From: CALKWS01 sp051020515
Lineage (GTDB): Bacteria > Actinomycetota > Actinomycetes > Actinomycetales > Beutenbergiaceae
Direction of reading: 5' to 3'
Length of the DNA: 64,000 bases
Assembly (NCBI RefSeq): GCF_051020515.1
Contig: NZ_CP194857.1
Span: forward strand, 620,001-684,000
Shown: piece after piece, positions 34,374 to 43,144 of the stretch
Numbering within the stretch: position 1 is the stretch's first letter
Layout: each line of letters starts with the position of its first letter
Translations under genes and position numbers: made by a program
The notes under the pieces: model-generated
The model's input: only the letters and a program-made list of their open reading frames with translations
Databases searched by the model: none
What the model was told of the DNA's origin: nothing

Positions 34374-34817
34374 TTACTGCGCCACCTGGGTGATCTCGAA
34401 AGTCTGGGGCTGTTGGGCGGTGTGGGGGTGCTCGGCGCCGCGGTAGACCTTGAGCTTGCGCAGCTGCGCCCGGCCCAGGCTGGTCTTGGGGATCATGCCG
34501 CGAATGGCCTTCTCGACCGCTCGCTCGGGGTGCTTCTCCAGCAGCTCGGCGTAACTGGTGGCGCGCAGACCGCCGGGGTAGCCGGAGTGGCGGTAGGCCG
34601 TCTTCTGCTCCGCCTTGCTTCCGGTCAGGGCGACCTTGTCGGCGTTGATGATGACGACGAAGTCACCGCCGTCGACATGCGGGGCGAAAGTCGGCTTGTG
34701 CTTACCACGCAGCAACGTAGCGGCGTGGGTGGCGAGCCGACCGAGGACGACGTCGGTAGCGTCGATGACGTACCAGGCGCGCTCGGTCTCGCCTGCCTTG
34801 GGGGTGTACGTACGCAC
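34374..34817 (-). CDS. rplM: 50S ribosomal protein L13
   Basis: 147 residues: VRTYTPKAGETERAWYVIDATDVVLGRLATHAATLLRGKHKPTFAPHVDGGDFVVIINADKVALTG, then YRHSGYPGGLRA, PERAVEKAIRGMIPK and LRKLKVYRGAEHPHTAQQPQ. All are standard for L13. The GTG at 34817 is the normal family start; longer readings add nothing. The 5' region up to the ABC-F gene (34818-35078, about 260 bp) holds no gene and should contain the operon promoter, though I see no clear -35/-10 pair. Confidence 0.97.
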   Translation of the reverse strand: MRTYTPKAGETERAWYVIDATDVVLGRLATHAATLLRGKHKPTFAPHVDGGDFVVIINADKVALTGSKAEQKTAYRHSGYPGGLRATSYAELLEKHPERAVEKAIRGMIPKTSLGRAQLRKLKVYRGAEHPHTAQQPQTFEITQVAQ

Positions 34818-35078
34818 GGTGTTGGCCTTCGTTCTGGATCGGTGCTGCGGTCTGGTCGGTCCGGGCGTCACGGGCCCGTCTGGCTGGGCACACATCCGCC
34901 CCGCCGAACCGGTGGTCGGTCGTTAGCGTCGATGCCCGCGCGTGGTGGTGAGTGGGAGACACCGACCGGCAGCACGGACGCACAACAACACGTCACTGTA
35001 CTGCCAGGCCGGCCCGGTGGTCAAAGCCGCAGGGCCGTCCAACCGGCCCGCACGAGCGATATTGCTCACGTTCTGCCC

Positions 35079-36886
35079 TCAGCGGCGGCGGGCTGCGCCG
35101 TCATCGTCCCATACCGGGGCGGTGGTCTCGCTCACCCTGCCATCGGCGCCGACGTGCCAGAAGCGGTCGAAGGAGCGGGTGAACCACCTGTCGTGGGTGA
35201 TGGCCAGGACCGTTCCGGTGAACGCCTCCAGCCCCTGCTCCAGGGCCTGGGCCGAGTGCAGGTCGAGGTTGTCGGTGGCTTCATCGAGCAACAACAGCGT
35301 GGCGCCGGACAACTCCAGTAGCAGGATCTGGAACCGGGCCAGTTGGCCGCCGGAGAGGGTCTGGACCTGTTGCTCGGCCGCGGCGGCCAGTTCGTACCGG
35401 TCCAGTACCCGGCCGGCATCCTCACGGGCGATTCCGTTCCGGGTGCCATCACCGCGGTGCAGCACCTGCAGCAGGGTCCGTCCGACCAGGTGGGCGGGGG
35501 CGTCCTGCTGGGCGAACCAGCCCGGGCGTACCCGGGAACCCAGCCGCGCGGAGCCGCTGTGCGCGACGGCGGCGGGTAGGTGCTCGCTGGCCGGGCGTTG
35601 CCGGTGTCGGGATCGGTACCACCGCCGGCCAGCAACCGGAGCAGGTGGGACTTACCGGTGCCATTGGCCCCGAGCACGGCGACTCGCTCGCCGAACCAGA
35701 CCTCGGCGTCGAAGGGTTCGGTCAGGCTGTTCAGGGCGAGCCGGTCCAGCACCACAGCCCGCTTGGCGGTGCGTCCGCCCCGCAACCGCATCTGCACGTG
35801 CTGGTCACGAGTCACCGCCTGGGGTGGCCCCGCCTTCTCGAACGCCGTCAGGCGGGTGCGGGCCGCTTGCAACCGAGAGGCCATATCGGAGTTGTAGCTG
35901 GCCTTCTGCTTGTACATCTGCACCAACGTCCGCAACTGGGCGTGCTCGGAGTCCCAGCGCCGGCGCAGTTCGGCGAGCCGGCTCATCCGATCCGTGCGGG
36001 CCTGGGCATAGCCCGCGAAGCCACCGCCGTGGCGCCATGCGGTGGACCCGGCCGCCCCCGGTTCCAAGGTGAGTACGGCGGTGGCGACCGCCTCGAGCAT
36101 CTCGCGGTCGTGGCTGATGAAGAAGACGGCCTTATCTGTTTCACCCAGCCGGGCCTCCAACCACCGCTTGGCGGGCACGTCAAGGGCATTGTCCGGCTCG
36201 TCCAGGATGAGGATCTGCGCGCTGGAGCGCAGCAGCGCGGAGAGCACCAACCGCTTGGACTCACCACCGGAGAGGGTGGACAGGCCTCGGGACGCGGCAC
36301 GATCCCAGGACTGGGCGAGCACGTCGGAGCAGATCTCATCCCACTGCGCCTCGAGCTGGTACCCGCCCACGTCGGCCCAGTCTGCCAACGCCTGTGCGTA
36401 ATCGAACTGGGCGGCCTGGTTCTCGGCCCCGGTCATCGCCGCCCCGGCTCGGGCCAGCCGCTGGGCGACCTCGCGCTGACGCGCCGGCGCATGGGCCGTC
36501 AGCAGGTCCTGCACGGTCGGTTCCCGCTCGGAACCGGGCGGCGGGGCGGCAGCGCTGCCCGGGACCTCGCCGCCGCCTGGGTGACCCGCACCCCGGGCGC
36601 CGGGCATGCACGCCCCGGGTGCCTCGTCGTCAGCAGTCGCGACCAGTGCCACCGCGCGGCGACCCACCCACTGGGCCATCACCCCGATCTCGCCCGCGGT
36701 GGTCACCGCTCCCCCGTGCGGCGTTATCTGCTTGGTGGCGATCCGGATCAGGGTGCTCTTGCCCGCGCCGTTCGGACCGATCAGCGCCACCCGCTGGCCC
36801 TCGCCCACGTGCGCGTCGACCTCGTTCAGCAGCACCCTGCCGTCGGGGAGGTGGTAGGTGATCCCGGCCAGATCGAGGTGCGCCAT
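35079..36886 (-). CDS. ABC-F family ATP-binding protein (one frame break)
   Basis: Two ABC ATPase domains without membrane segments, as in ABC-F translation factors and ribosome-protection proteins. Domain 1: VALIGPNGAGKSTLIRI (Walker A), STLSGGESKRLVLSALL (signature), ILILDEPDNALDV (Walker B). A basic coiled-coil linker follows (RRRWDSEHAQLRTLVQMYKQKASYNSDMASRLQAARTRL). Domain 2: VAVLGANGTGKSHLLRLLAGG, then a frame break at about 35588, then VQTLSGGQLARFQILLLELSG and LLLLDEATDNLDLHSA. The corrected length is about 602 residues. An unusual Pro/Gly/Ala-rich insert of about 60 residues follows strand 1 of domain 1. Whether it protects ribosomes from drugs cannot be told. Confidence 0.9.
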
Positions 36887-36994
36887 GGCCCCAGGATGGC
36901 GGTCCGGTGGCGGTGGGCCAAGCCGTTTTACGGGAGCCGCTGTGCCGCAACGTCTGCGGATGCGCGGGTGTGCCGGCAGTGTCAGTGTGGGTGG

Positions 36995-37396
36995 ATGGAC
37001 GCGAGCACACCCATCCCCGAGGAACTCTCTCCGGACGAGCCCAGCCCGGAGGAACTGGCCAACGCCGATCAGGTCTCGGACCTGCCCCCGTCGGACACCA
37101 CCGCCTCCCCCGAAGAGGATGGTGAGCCCGAACCCGATGACACCGGTGAGGCCGATCCGGATGTCGGGGCCACCGGAACGATCCGGCAGTTGCCCGCCGA
37201 GGACACCCTGGAGGACACCGGCGGGCGGGACCTGGTGGATGAGGGCTTCAACGCCCCGGACGCACCGGGCCCCCTGTATGAGCAGACCGTGGCGGATGAG
37301 ATGACTCCGGACGGCATCGATGAGCGCGTGGAGATCGAGGAGCCGGAGGTGTGGGAGACACCGGCATCCGACGACGAGGCCGACCCCGCGCTCTGA
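36995..37396 (+). CDS. DUF5709-like acidic protein
   Basis: 133 residues, strongly acidic and proline-rich: PIPEELSPDEPSPEELANADQ at the N-terminus. The conserved part is LPAEDTLEDTGGRDLVDEGFNAPDAPGPLYEQTVADE and DGIDERVEIEEPEVWETP, which resembles the DUF5709 pattern (a D-T-L-x-D-x-G/LDEGxxPPD motif, then a LDxRLxxEEPD-type repeat). Function unknown. No signal peptide, no membrane helix, and probably largely disordered. The ATG at 36995 follows GTGGGTGG. It is divergent from the ABC-F gene and converges on truA. Confidence 0.75.
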   Translation: MDASTPIPEELSPDEPSPEELANADQVSDLPPSDTTASPEEDGEPEPDDTGEADPDVGATGTIRQLPAEDTLEDTGGRDLVDEGFNAPDAPGPLYEQTVADEMTPDGIDERVEIEEPEVWETPASDDEADPAL

Positions 37397-37454
37397 CCCC
37401 CGGTCACCTACTGCGACACCGGGAACGCCGCCGCGCCACCTCCCGCTCGAGACC

Positions 37455-38336
37455 TCACGGGAGTTCGCGCACGGCACGGGCCTGGGTGGCGCGCGCACCC
37501 AGTTCATGCGTGGGCGGGTAGGTGATCTCCTCCAGGCACAGTCCGTGCGCGGGCATCACCATCACCGCCGGGTCCCGTCTGCGGGCAGCCAGCACCGCGG
37601 CGGCCCATCCCGGTTCCTGGCGGCCCTGCCCGATGGCGACCACCGCCCCGACCAGGGCACGCACCATCGAGTGGCAGAACGCGTCGGCCACCACGGTGCC
37701 CTCCAGCACGCCTTCGGTGGGACGTTGCCAGGAGAAGTCCTCCAGCGTACGGATCGTGGTGGCCCCTTCCCGTGGTCTGCAGAACGCGGCGAAGTCGTGT
37801 AGTCCACAGAGCATGTCGGCTGCGGTGTTCATCGCCTCGGAGTCCAGCGGTCTGGGCACGATCACCGTGTCCCTTCGACGTAGGGGATCGGCGAGGGCGG
37901 GACGGTCGCACAGCCGGTAGGAGTAGCGTCGTCGCAGGGCGGAGAACCGGGCATCGAAGTCGGTGCTGACCACGGTGGCACGGCGTACCACGATGTCCGG
38001 TGGCAGCACGCCCGCCAGCCGCGTGAGGGCCGCCTGAGCGGGGGCACGGTCGGATCGGCCGGGTAGGGACTCCCACGCAGCTGCGTCGACGTCGGTGTGG
38101 ACCACCGAGCCCCTGGCGTGCACGCCGGCATCGGTGCGCCCACCCACCACCAGCCGCGGTGGTTCGGTGCGCAGGATGGTCCCCAGCCCGCGCCGCAGTT
38201 CCCCCTCGACGGTGCGCAACCCTGGTTGGGCGGCCCACCCGGAGAACTCGGTGCCGTCATAGGCCAGGTCCAGCCGGATGCGCACAGCCGGTTCATTCCC
38301 GGCCGGTGGCGCTGCGGGCCTGTCTGGTTCGGACAC
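37455..38336 (-). CDS. truA: tRNA pseudouridine(38-40) synthase
   Basis: 293 residues. RIRLDLAYDGTEFSGWAAQPGLRTVEGELRRGL is the N-terminal motif. The catalytic Asp lies in VVGGRTDAGVHARG. FDARFSALRRRYSYRL, LHDFAAFCRP and FCHSMVRALVGAVVAIGQGRQ are landmarks of the TruA core. TruA usually follows rplQ in actinobacteria; here two unrelated genes separate them. The GTG at 38336 is taken as the start because it fits a short Pro-rich lead; a few codons either way are possible. Confidence 0.95.
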   Translation of the reverse strand: MSEPDRPAAPPAGNEPAVRIRLDLAYDGTEFSGWAAQPGLRTVEGELRRGLGTILRTEPPRLVVGGRTDAGVHARGSVVHTDVDAAAWESLPGRSDRAPAQAALTRLAGVLPPDIVVRRATVVSTDFDARFSALRRRYSYRLCDRPALADPLRRRDTVIVPRPLDSEAMNTAADMLCGLHDFAAFCRPREGATTIRTLEDFSWQRPTEGVLEGTVVADAFCHSMVRALVGAVVAIGQGRQEPGWAAAVLAARRRDPAVMVMPAHGLCLEEITYPPTHELGARATQARAVRELP

Positions 38337-38414
38337 GGGAACAGTTCATCACATCGTGTCCGCTCCGCACGTTCACAGCGGGCCCGCTTCACGCTGCGCC
38401 AGTAGCATCAGGGT

Positions 38415-39173
38415 GTGACTTCCGACCCGGTGACCCTCTCGGTGGACTGCGGGGGCGGCGGCATCAAGGCCTCGGTGCTGGACGATGTCGGCACCATGCA
38501 CGCCCAGCCGGTACGCACCGCCACACCCTACCCGCTGCCACCGGAGAGCCTGCTCGAGGTGATCGCCGACCTCGCCGAACGGTTGCCCCCCACCGACCGG
38601 ATCACCGTAGGCATGCCGGGCATGATCCGCCACGGTGTGGTGGTGCACACCCCCCACTACATCACCCGGGCCGGCCCGCGCACGAAGGTACTGCCCGAGC
38701 TCAGAGCGGCGTGGACGGGCTTCGACATGCGCCGTGCGGTACAGGAGCGGCTCGACCAGCCCGCCCTGATCCTCAACGACGCCGAGGTGCACGGAGCCGG
38801 CGTGATCGCCGGCGCAGGCCTGGAACTGATGCTCACCTTCGGCACCGGGTTGGGCAATGCAGTGTTCGACGGCGGCCGGCTGGCCCCGCACACGGAACTG
38901 TCCCAGAGCCCGGTGCGCTGGGGCCTGAGTTACGACGAGTACGTCGGCGAGCACGAACGGTTGCGGTTGGGGGATGCGATGTGGTCGCGGCGCGTCCGCC
39001 GCGTGATCGACGCGTTGCGCCCGGTGTTCCTGTGGGACCGGCTCTACCTGGGCGGTGGCAACTCCCGCCGGATCACCCCGGTGGTGCTGGCGAAGGCGGG
39101 CGACGACGTGGTCGTGGTGCCCAACAGCGCCGGAATCGTGGGAGGCGTGCGGGCCTGGTCACTGCCGGGCTGA
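38415..39173 (+). CDS. ROK-family protein, polyphosphate-glucokinase-like
   Basis: 252 residues, close to the length of polyphosphate glucokinases. VTLSVDCGGGGIKASVLD is the phosphate-binding loop, TVGMPGMIRHG follows, and LILNDAEVHGAGVI carries the N-D-A-E form of the catalytic Asp motif (N-D-A-D is usual). LMLTFGTGLGNAVFDGGRLAPHTELS is the ATP-site strand-loop. The segment after TEL lacks the G-H that normally continues this family, and the C-terminus (RLYLGGGNSRRIT) is ROK-like. Glucose phosphorylation by ATP or polyphosphate is plausible but unproven given the altered site. It overlaps the hydrolase gene on the other strand by 15 bp. Confidence 0.72.
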   Translation: MTSDPVTLSVDCGGGGIKASVLDDVGTMHAQPVRTATPYPLPPESLLEVIADLAERLPPTDRITVGMPGMIRHGVVVHTPHYITRAGPRTKVLPELRAAWTGFDMRRAVQERLDQPALILNDAEVHGAGVIAGAGLELMLTFGTGLGNAVFDGGRLAPHTELSQSPVRWGLSYDEYVGEHERLRLGDAMWSRRVRRVIDALRPVFLWDRLYLGGGNSRRITPVVLAKAGDDVVVVPNSAGIVGGVRAWSLPG

Positions 39174-40028
39174 GACATCCGGACCGGCGCCCGGGGCGAG
39201 GTCCGGACCGGACTCGCGCACCTGGGCCACCAGCGCGGCCAGCACGGCGTTGAACAGGTCCGGGCGCTCCAGACTGACCAGGTGCCCGGTCCGGGGCAGG
39301 ACGATCAGCCGACCTGTTCGAACTGCGGCCCAGAACCGGCCCTGTTCCACCCGGAAGTGGTCCCATGCCCCGTTCACCAGCCACACCGGGGCCTCGATAC
39401 GGCGCAGGTCCGTGATCGGATCCACCTGCGCGATCGCCGTGAGCGCCGGCACCATCACGTCCAGCGCCACCCCGCCGGCAGCGACGTCCCGGGCGGCGTC
39501 CGGGCTGAGCATCCGGGTGGCCAGCGTGTCATTCAGCCAGCCACCCCGGTCGGGCAACCGATTGATCAGCCCGGCCAGGCGCCGGTAGGCCGCCAGCGGC
39601 GCCCCCCGCGGACGCACGCTGCACCCGGCCGCCAGCACCGCGTCGACCGGACTCGCTGTTCGAGCGGCCCAATCCAACGCCAGATAGCCGCCCAGCGACA
39701 GCCCGACCAGGATGCGTCTCCCGGCGGGCAGTTCCTGCCATGCCTGCTCGATCACCTCCCGGCACATCGCGAGCGAGAACGCACTACTGATCTGCGCGCC
39801 GTGGCCGGGAAGGTCGATCGCCCGCGCAGTCACCCCCAGCGCCTTGAGGTGCTCCACCTGCGCCCGCCACATGGTCCCCGAACTGCGAATGCCGTGCACG
39901 AACAGCACTGATGGCTGGGCGGGCTCGTCCTGCATGCCGGGCTCGCCGGGCCGGTCCCGCTCGGCGGGCTGGGCGACCCTCACCCTGAAGGCCGGTTCGC
40001 GCTCAGGGTCTTGATGATCCACGGGCAT
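39159..40028 (-). CDS. alpha/beta-fold hydrolase
   Basis: 289 residues. VLFVHGIRSSGTMW (oxyanion-hole region), VTARAIDLPGHGAQISS, the nucleophile elbow RRILVGLSLGGYLAL (G-x-S-x-G), WLVNGAWDHFRVEQG (acid) and VLPRTGHLVSLERP (catalytic His). All triad elements are present, so an active hydrolase is likely; the substrate is unknown. The Met at 40028 (MPVDHQDPE) is chosen because upstream sequence is Pro/Arg-rich and outside the fold. It converges on the ROK gene and is separated from rplQ by a strong terminator. Confidence 0.85.
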   Translation of the reverse strand: MPVDHQDPEREPAFRVRVAQPAERDRPGEPGMQDEPAQPSVLFVHGIRSSGTMWRAQVEHLKALGVTARAIDLPGHGAQISSAFSLAMCREVIEQAWQELPAGRRILVGLSLGGYLALDWAARTASPVDAVLAAGCSVRPRGAPLAAYRRLAGLINRLPDRGGWLNDTLATRMLSPDAARDVAAGGVALDVMVPALTAIAQVDPITDLRRIEAPVWLVNGAWDHFRVEQGRFWAAVRTGRLIVLPRTGHLVSLERPDLFNAVLAALVAQVRESGPDLAPGAGPDVSARQ

Positions 40029-40110
40029 GGACACCACTGTGCCACGCCCTTCACGCCGCCACCCGAACCATCGCACGCGCTGAGCGGTCAGCGGGCCGGG
40101 CACAGAACAC

Positions 40111-40148
40111 GCAGGCCCGCTGCCGGAGTGGTCCGGCAGCGGGCCTGC
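40111..40148 (-). terminator. intrinsic-type terminator after rplQ
   Basis: A perfect 17-bp inverted repeat (GCAGGCCCGCTGCCGGA with its complement) closed by a GTGG tetraloop, 22 bp after the rplQ stop. It marks the end of the infA-rpmJ-rpsM-rpsK-rpoA-rplQ operon and separates it from the hydrolase on the same strand. Confidence 0.9.
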
Positions 40149-40170
40149 GAATGCGCTGACTAACGTCGGG

Positions 40171-40776
40171 TCAGGACTTGCCGGCCTCCCCGGCGTCGTC
40201 CTTGGCTTCGGTCTCGTCGGCCTCGGCGGGTGAGTCGGCCGACGGTGCCGAATCCGGGCTGTCCGGGCTCGCCGCCGACTCCGGGGAGTCGGGGCTGTCC
40301 GGGCTGTCCGTGGTCTCCTCGGCGGAGGGGGCCTCGGCGGCCTGCTGGGCGGCGGCTTCCTTCGCGCCACGCTTGGTGGCGCCTTCAGCCTCCTTCACGG
40401 TGGCCTGCTTCGGGCTGTAGGGCTCGGTGACGAGTTCGATCACTGCCATCGGCGCGTTGTCACCCTTGCGGGGGCCGACCTTGATGATCCGGGTGTAGCC
40501 ACCGGGACGCTCGGAGAATCGCGGAGCGATCTCGGTGAACAACTCGTGCACCACGTCCTTGCGGGACAGCACGGCGAGCACCTGACGACGGGCGGCCAGG
40601 TCACCGCGCTTGGCCTTGGTGATCAGTCGCTCGGCGAACGGGCGCAACCGCTTGGCCTTGGTCTCGGTGGTGCGGATGCTGCCGTGCTCGAACAGCGACT
40701 GGGCCAGGTTCGCCAGCATCAGGCGCTGGTGTGCCGGGCTACCGCCGAGACGGGGCCCCTTCGTGGGCTTGGGCAT
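40171..40776 (-). CDS. rplQ: 50S ribosomal protein L17 with acidic C-terminal extension
   Basis: The first 115 residues are ordinary L17 (MPKPTKGPRLGGSPAHQRLMLANLAQSLFEHGSIRTTETKAKRLRPFAERLITKAKRGD to GGYTRIIKVGPRKGDNAPMAVIELV). Another 75-80 residues then form a low-complexity acidic tail with SPDSPDSPESAASPDSPDS-type repeats. Tails occur in some actinobacterial L17 proteins but are usually short; this one is long and highly repetitive. The ATG at 40776 follows CCTAGGAGATTCCC on the coding strand. It ends the operon. Confidence 0.95.
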   Translation of the reverse strand: MPKPTKGPRLGGSPAHQRLMLANLAQSLFEHGSIRTTETKAKRLRPFAERLITKAKRGDLAARRQVLAVLSRKDVVHELFTEIAPRFSERPGGYTRIIKVGPRKGDNAPMAVIELVTEPYSPKQATVKEAEGATKRGAKEAAAQQAAEAPSAEETTDSPDSPDSPESAASPDSPDSAPSADSPAEADETEAKDDAGEAGKS

Positions 40777-40803
40777 GGGAATCTCCTAGGGTGCGAGCGA
40801 CGC

Positions 40804-41799
40804 TCAGTTGTAGTCGTAGTCGTCGCCGTCGTACGAGGCCACGAGGGAGGGGTCGAAGTCGCTCGGGCTGTCCTTCAGGGACAGACCCAGACCGACCAGC
40901 TTCTCCTTCACCTCGGTGATCGACTTGGCGCCGAAGTTGCGGATGTCCAGCAGGTCGGCCTCGCTGCGAGCCACGAGCTCGCCAACGGTGTGGATGCCCT
41001 CCCGCTTGAGACAGTTGTAGGACCGGATGGTCAGATCCAACTGCTCGATCGGCATCGCCAGGTCCTCGGCCAATGCGGCGTCGGTCGGGGGGAGGTCCGA
41101 TCTCGATCCCCTCGGCCTCGGTGTTGAGTTCGCGGGCCAGCCCGAACAGTTCCACCAGGGTGGAACCGGCCGAGGCCAGGGCGTCACGCGGGGACATCGA
41201 GCGCTTGGTCTCCACGTCCACGATCAACTTGTCGAAGTCGGTCCGCTGCTCCACACGAGTGGCCTCGACCTTGTAGGTCACTTTGAGCACCGGGGAGTAG
41301 ATCGAGTCCACCGGCACACGGCCGATCTCGGCGTCGGCCTGCTTGTTCTGCACCGCAGAGACGTACCCGCGGCCACGCTCGACGGTCAGTTCGATCTCGA
41401 GTTTGCCCTTGGCGTTGATGGTCGCCAGGTGCAAGTCCGGGTTGTGCACCTCCACACCGGCCGGGGGCGTGATGTCGGCAGCGGTGACGGTGCCGGGGCC
41501 CTGCTTGCGCAGGTACATCACCACAGGCTCGTCGTGCTCGGAGGAGACCACGATGTCCTTGATGTTCAGGATGATCTCGGTGACGTCCTCCTCACACCGG
41601 AGATGGTGGAGAACTCGTGCAACACCCCGTCCACGCGGATGCTGGTCACGGCCGCACCCGGGATGGAGGAGAGCAGGGTACGACGCATGGAGTTACCGAG
41701 GGTGTAACCGAAGCCCGGCTCAAGAGGCTCGATGACGAAACGGGACCGGAATTCGTCGACGACTTCTTCGGTCAGTGTGGGGCGCTGTGCGATGAGCAT
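40804..41799 (-). CDS. rpoA: DNA-directed RNA polymerase subunit alpha (two frame breaks)
   Basis: 331 residues after correction. N-terminal part: MLIAQRPTLTEEVVDEFRSRFVIEPLEPGFGYTLGNSMRRTLLSSIPGAAVTSIRVDGVLHEFSTISGV. One lost A at about 41592 shifts to EDVTEIILNIKDIVVSSEHDEPVVMYLRKQGPG and the rest of the N-terminal domain. A second break in a run of six G at 41087-41092 (one base too many) leads to PTDAALAEDLAMPIEQLDLTIRSYNCLKREGIHTVGELVARSEADLLDIRNFGAKSITEVKEKL, the alpha-CTD. The two indels compensate in length (996 bp, 332 codons). The subunit is essential, and both breaks are simple indels, so sequence error is the sensible reading. Confidence 0.96.
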
Positions 41800-41951
41800 T
41801 GGTGATTCCTTTCAGCAAACGTCCGCTATATGACGTCGTGCAAGACCCCGGCCCATCTGTCCGAACCGGGGGTGAAACTAACGGTGGTGGGCGGGCCGAC
41901 CTGCGGGCGGCCACACCGACGGTGCGGGCTTCAGCCCGCACCACACCGGAC

Positions 41952-42359
41952 TCAGACCCGGCGACGCTTCGGCGGGCGGCAGCCGTTGTGCGCCTGCGGG
42001 GTCACGTCCTGGATCGACCCGACCTCCAGGCCGGTGGCCTGCAGCGAACGGATCGCGGTCTCCCGGCCCGAACCGGGGCCCTTGACCAGCACGTCCACCT
42101 TCTTCATGCCGTGCTCCTGCGCCTTGCGGGCGGCGGCCTCGGCGGCGAGCTGGGCGGCGAAGGGGGTCGACTTACGCGAACCCTTGTAGCCCACCTGGCC
42201 GGAGGAGGCCCAGGAGATCACGGCACCAGAGGGATCGGTGATCGTGACGATGGTGTTGTTGAAGGTCGACTTGATGTGGGCCTGACCGGCGGAGACGTTC
42301 TTCTTCTCCTTGCGGCGCGGCTTGCGCGCACCGGCGGCTTGGCGAGTCTTGGGGGGCAT
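41952..42359 (-). CDS. rpsK: 30S ribosomal protein S11
   Basis: 135 residues: KKNVSAGQAHIKSTFNNTIVTITDPSGAVISWASSGQVGYKGSRKSTPFAAQLAAEAAARKAQEHGMKKVDVLVKGPGSGRETAIRSLQATGLEVGSIQDVTPQAHNGCRPPKRRRV. The IKSTFNNT and NGCRPPKRRRV ends are universal S11 landmarks. The ATG at 42359 has AAGAGAAGAGATTTGTAG upstream. The 152-bp gap to rpoA holds no rpsD, which normally sits there in many other bacteria. Confidence 0.98.
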   Translation of the reverse strand: MPPKTRQAAGARKPRRKEKKNVSAGQAHIKSTFNNTIVTITDPSGAVISWASSGQVGYKGSRKSTPFAAQLAAEAAARKAQEHGMKKVDVLVKGPGSGRETAIRSLQATGLEVGSIQDVTPQAHNGCRPPKRRRV

Positions 42360-42422
42360 CTACAAATCTCTTCTCTTCGAGGTCGTCGATCCGCATCCGC
42401 ACGGTGGCGGAGAGCGAACTGC

Positions 42423-42800
42423 TTAGCGAGCGGCCTTCTTCTTGCCGGCCACAGTGCGCTTGGGGCCCTTGCGGGTCCGCGCGTTGGTCTTGGTGCGCTG
42501 TCCGCGCACCGGAAGGCCACGGCGGTGCCGCAGGCCCTGGTAGGTCCCGATCTCCACCTTGCGGCGGATGTCTGCGGCCACCTCACGGCGCAGGTCACCT
42601 TCGAGCTTGTAGTTGCCCTCGAGGTAGTCGCGCAATGCGACCAGGTCCGCGTCGTTGAGGTCCTTGACGCGCAGGTCCGGACTCAGGCCGGTGGCCTCGA
42701 GCGTCTCGGCAGCGCGGGTGCGGCCCACGCCGAAGATGTAGGTGAGCGCCACCTCGAGCCGCTTGTCGCGGGGGAGGTCGGCGCCGACGAGTCGTGCCAT
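42423..42800 (-). CDS. rpsM: 30S ribosomal protein S13
   Basis: 125 residues: MARLVGADLPRDKRLEVALTYIFGVGRTRAAETLEATGL (helix-two-turns-helix), YKLEGDLRREVAADIRRKVEIGTYQGLRHRRGLPVRGQRTKTNARTRKGPKR with the basic C-terminal tail that contacts tRNA. Standard length. The ATG at 42800 is preceded by GGAGTGAGAAAACAAT. It precedes rpsK by 63 bp. Confidence 0.98.
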   Translation of the reverse strand: MARLVGADLPRDKRLEVALTYIFGVGRTRAAETLEATGLSPDLRVKDLNDADLVALRDYLEGNYKLEGDLRREVAADIRRKVEIGTYQGLRHRRGLPVRGQRTKTNARTRKGPKRTVAGKKKAAR

Positions 42801-42953
42801 ATTGTTTTCTCACTCCTGTGAGTCATCGGAGGTCTTCCACATCGCCGTCCCGCGGGCTGCGGGCCCCGGCCTCCGAGCCGAGGGTTGCGATCGCAGGGCG
42901 ATCGCTGGCGGTGTGCAGTTGTGGTGGGCCGCGGACGGCCCGAACGCAGGGCG

Positions 42954-43067
42954 TCAGCCCTGGCGCTGCTTGTGACGCAAGTTGGTGCAGATCACCCGCA
43001 CGACACCGTTGCGACGGATCACCTTGCAGTTGTCACAGATCTTCTTGACGCTCGGCTTAACCTTCAT
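42954..43067 (-). CDS. rpmJ: 50S ribosomal protein L36
   Basis: 37 residues, MKVKPSVKKICDNCKVIRRN followed by GVVRVICTNLRHKQRQG. The zinc-ribbon ligands C11, C14, C27 and H32 are present, so this is the Zn-binding (C+) form of L36. The ATG at 43067 has AGAGGAAGCATC upstream. It lies between infA and rpsM in the usual order. A 153-bp gene-free stretch separates it from rpsM. Confidence 0.97.
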   Translation of the reverse strand: MKVKPSVKKICDNCKVIRRNGVVRVICTNLRHKQRQG

Positions 43068-43144
43068 GATGCTTCCTCTGCACCGCCGCGCACGCTCGGG
43101 AACTCCCATGGGCCTCCCCCTCGCGGCGGCGAGATCGTGGTCTG

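Noticed and set aside
35132..37507. One 791-codon minus-strand protein
   Set aside because: The first 207 codons run through the DUF5709-like gene and intergenic DNA with no similarity. The ABC-F protein begins at 36886, and its last part is out of frame after 35588.
40804..41799. Programmed frameshifting in rpoA and other broken genes
   Set aside because: No slippery heptamer with a downstream pseudoknot is evident, the genes never need frameshifting in relatives, and breaks occur in many unrelated genes at G/C-rich runs.
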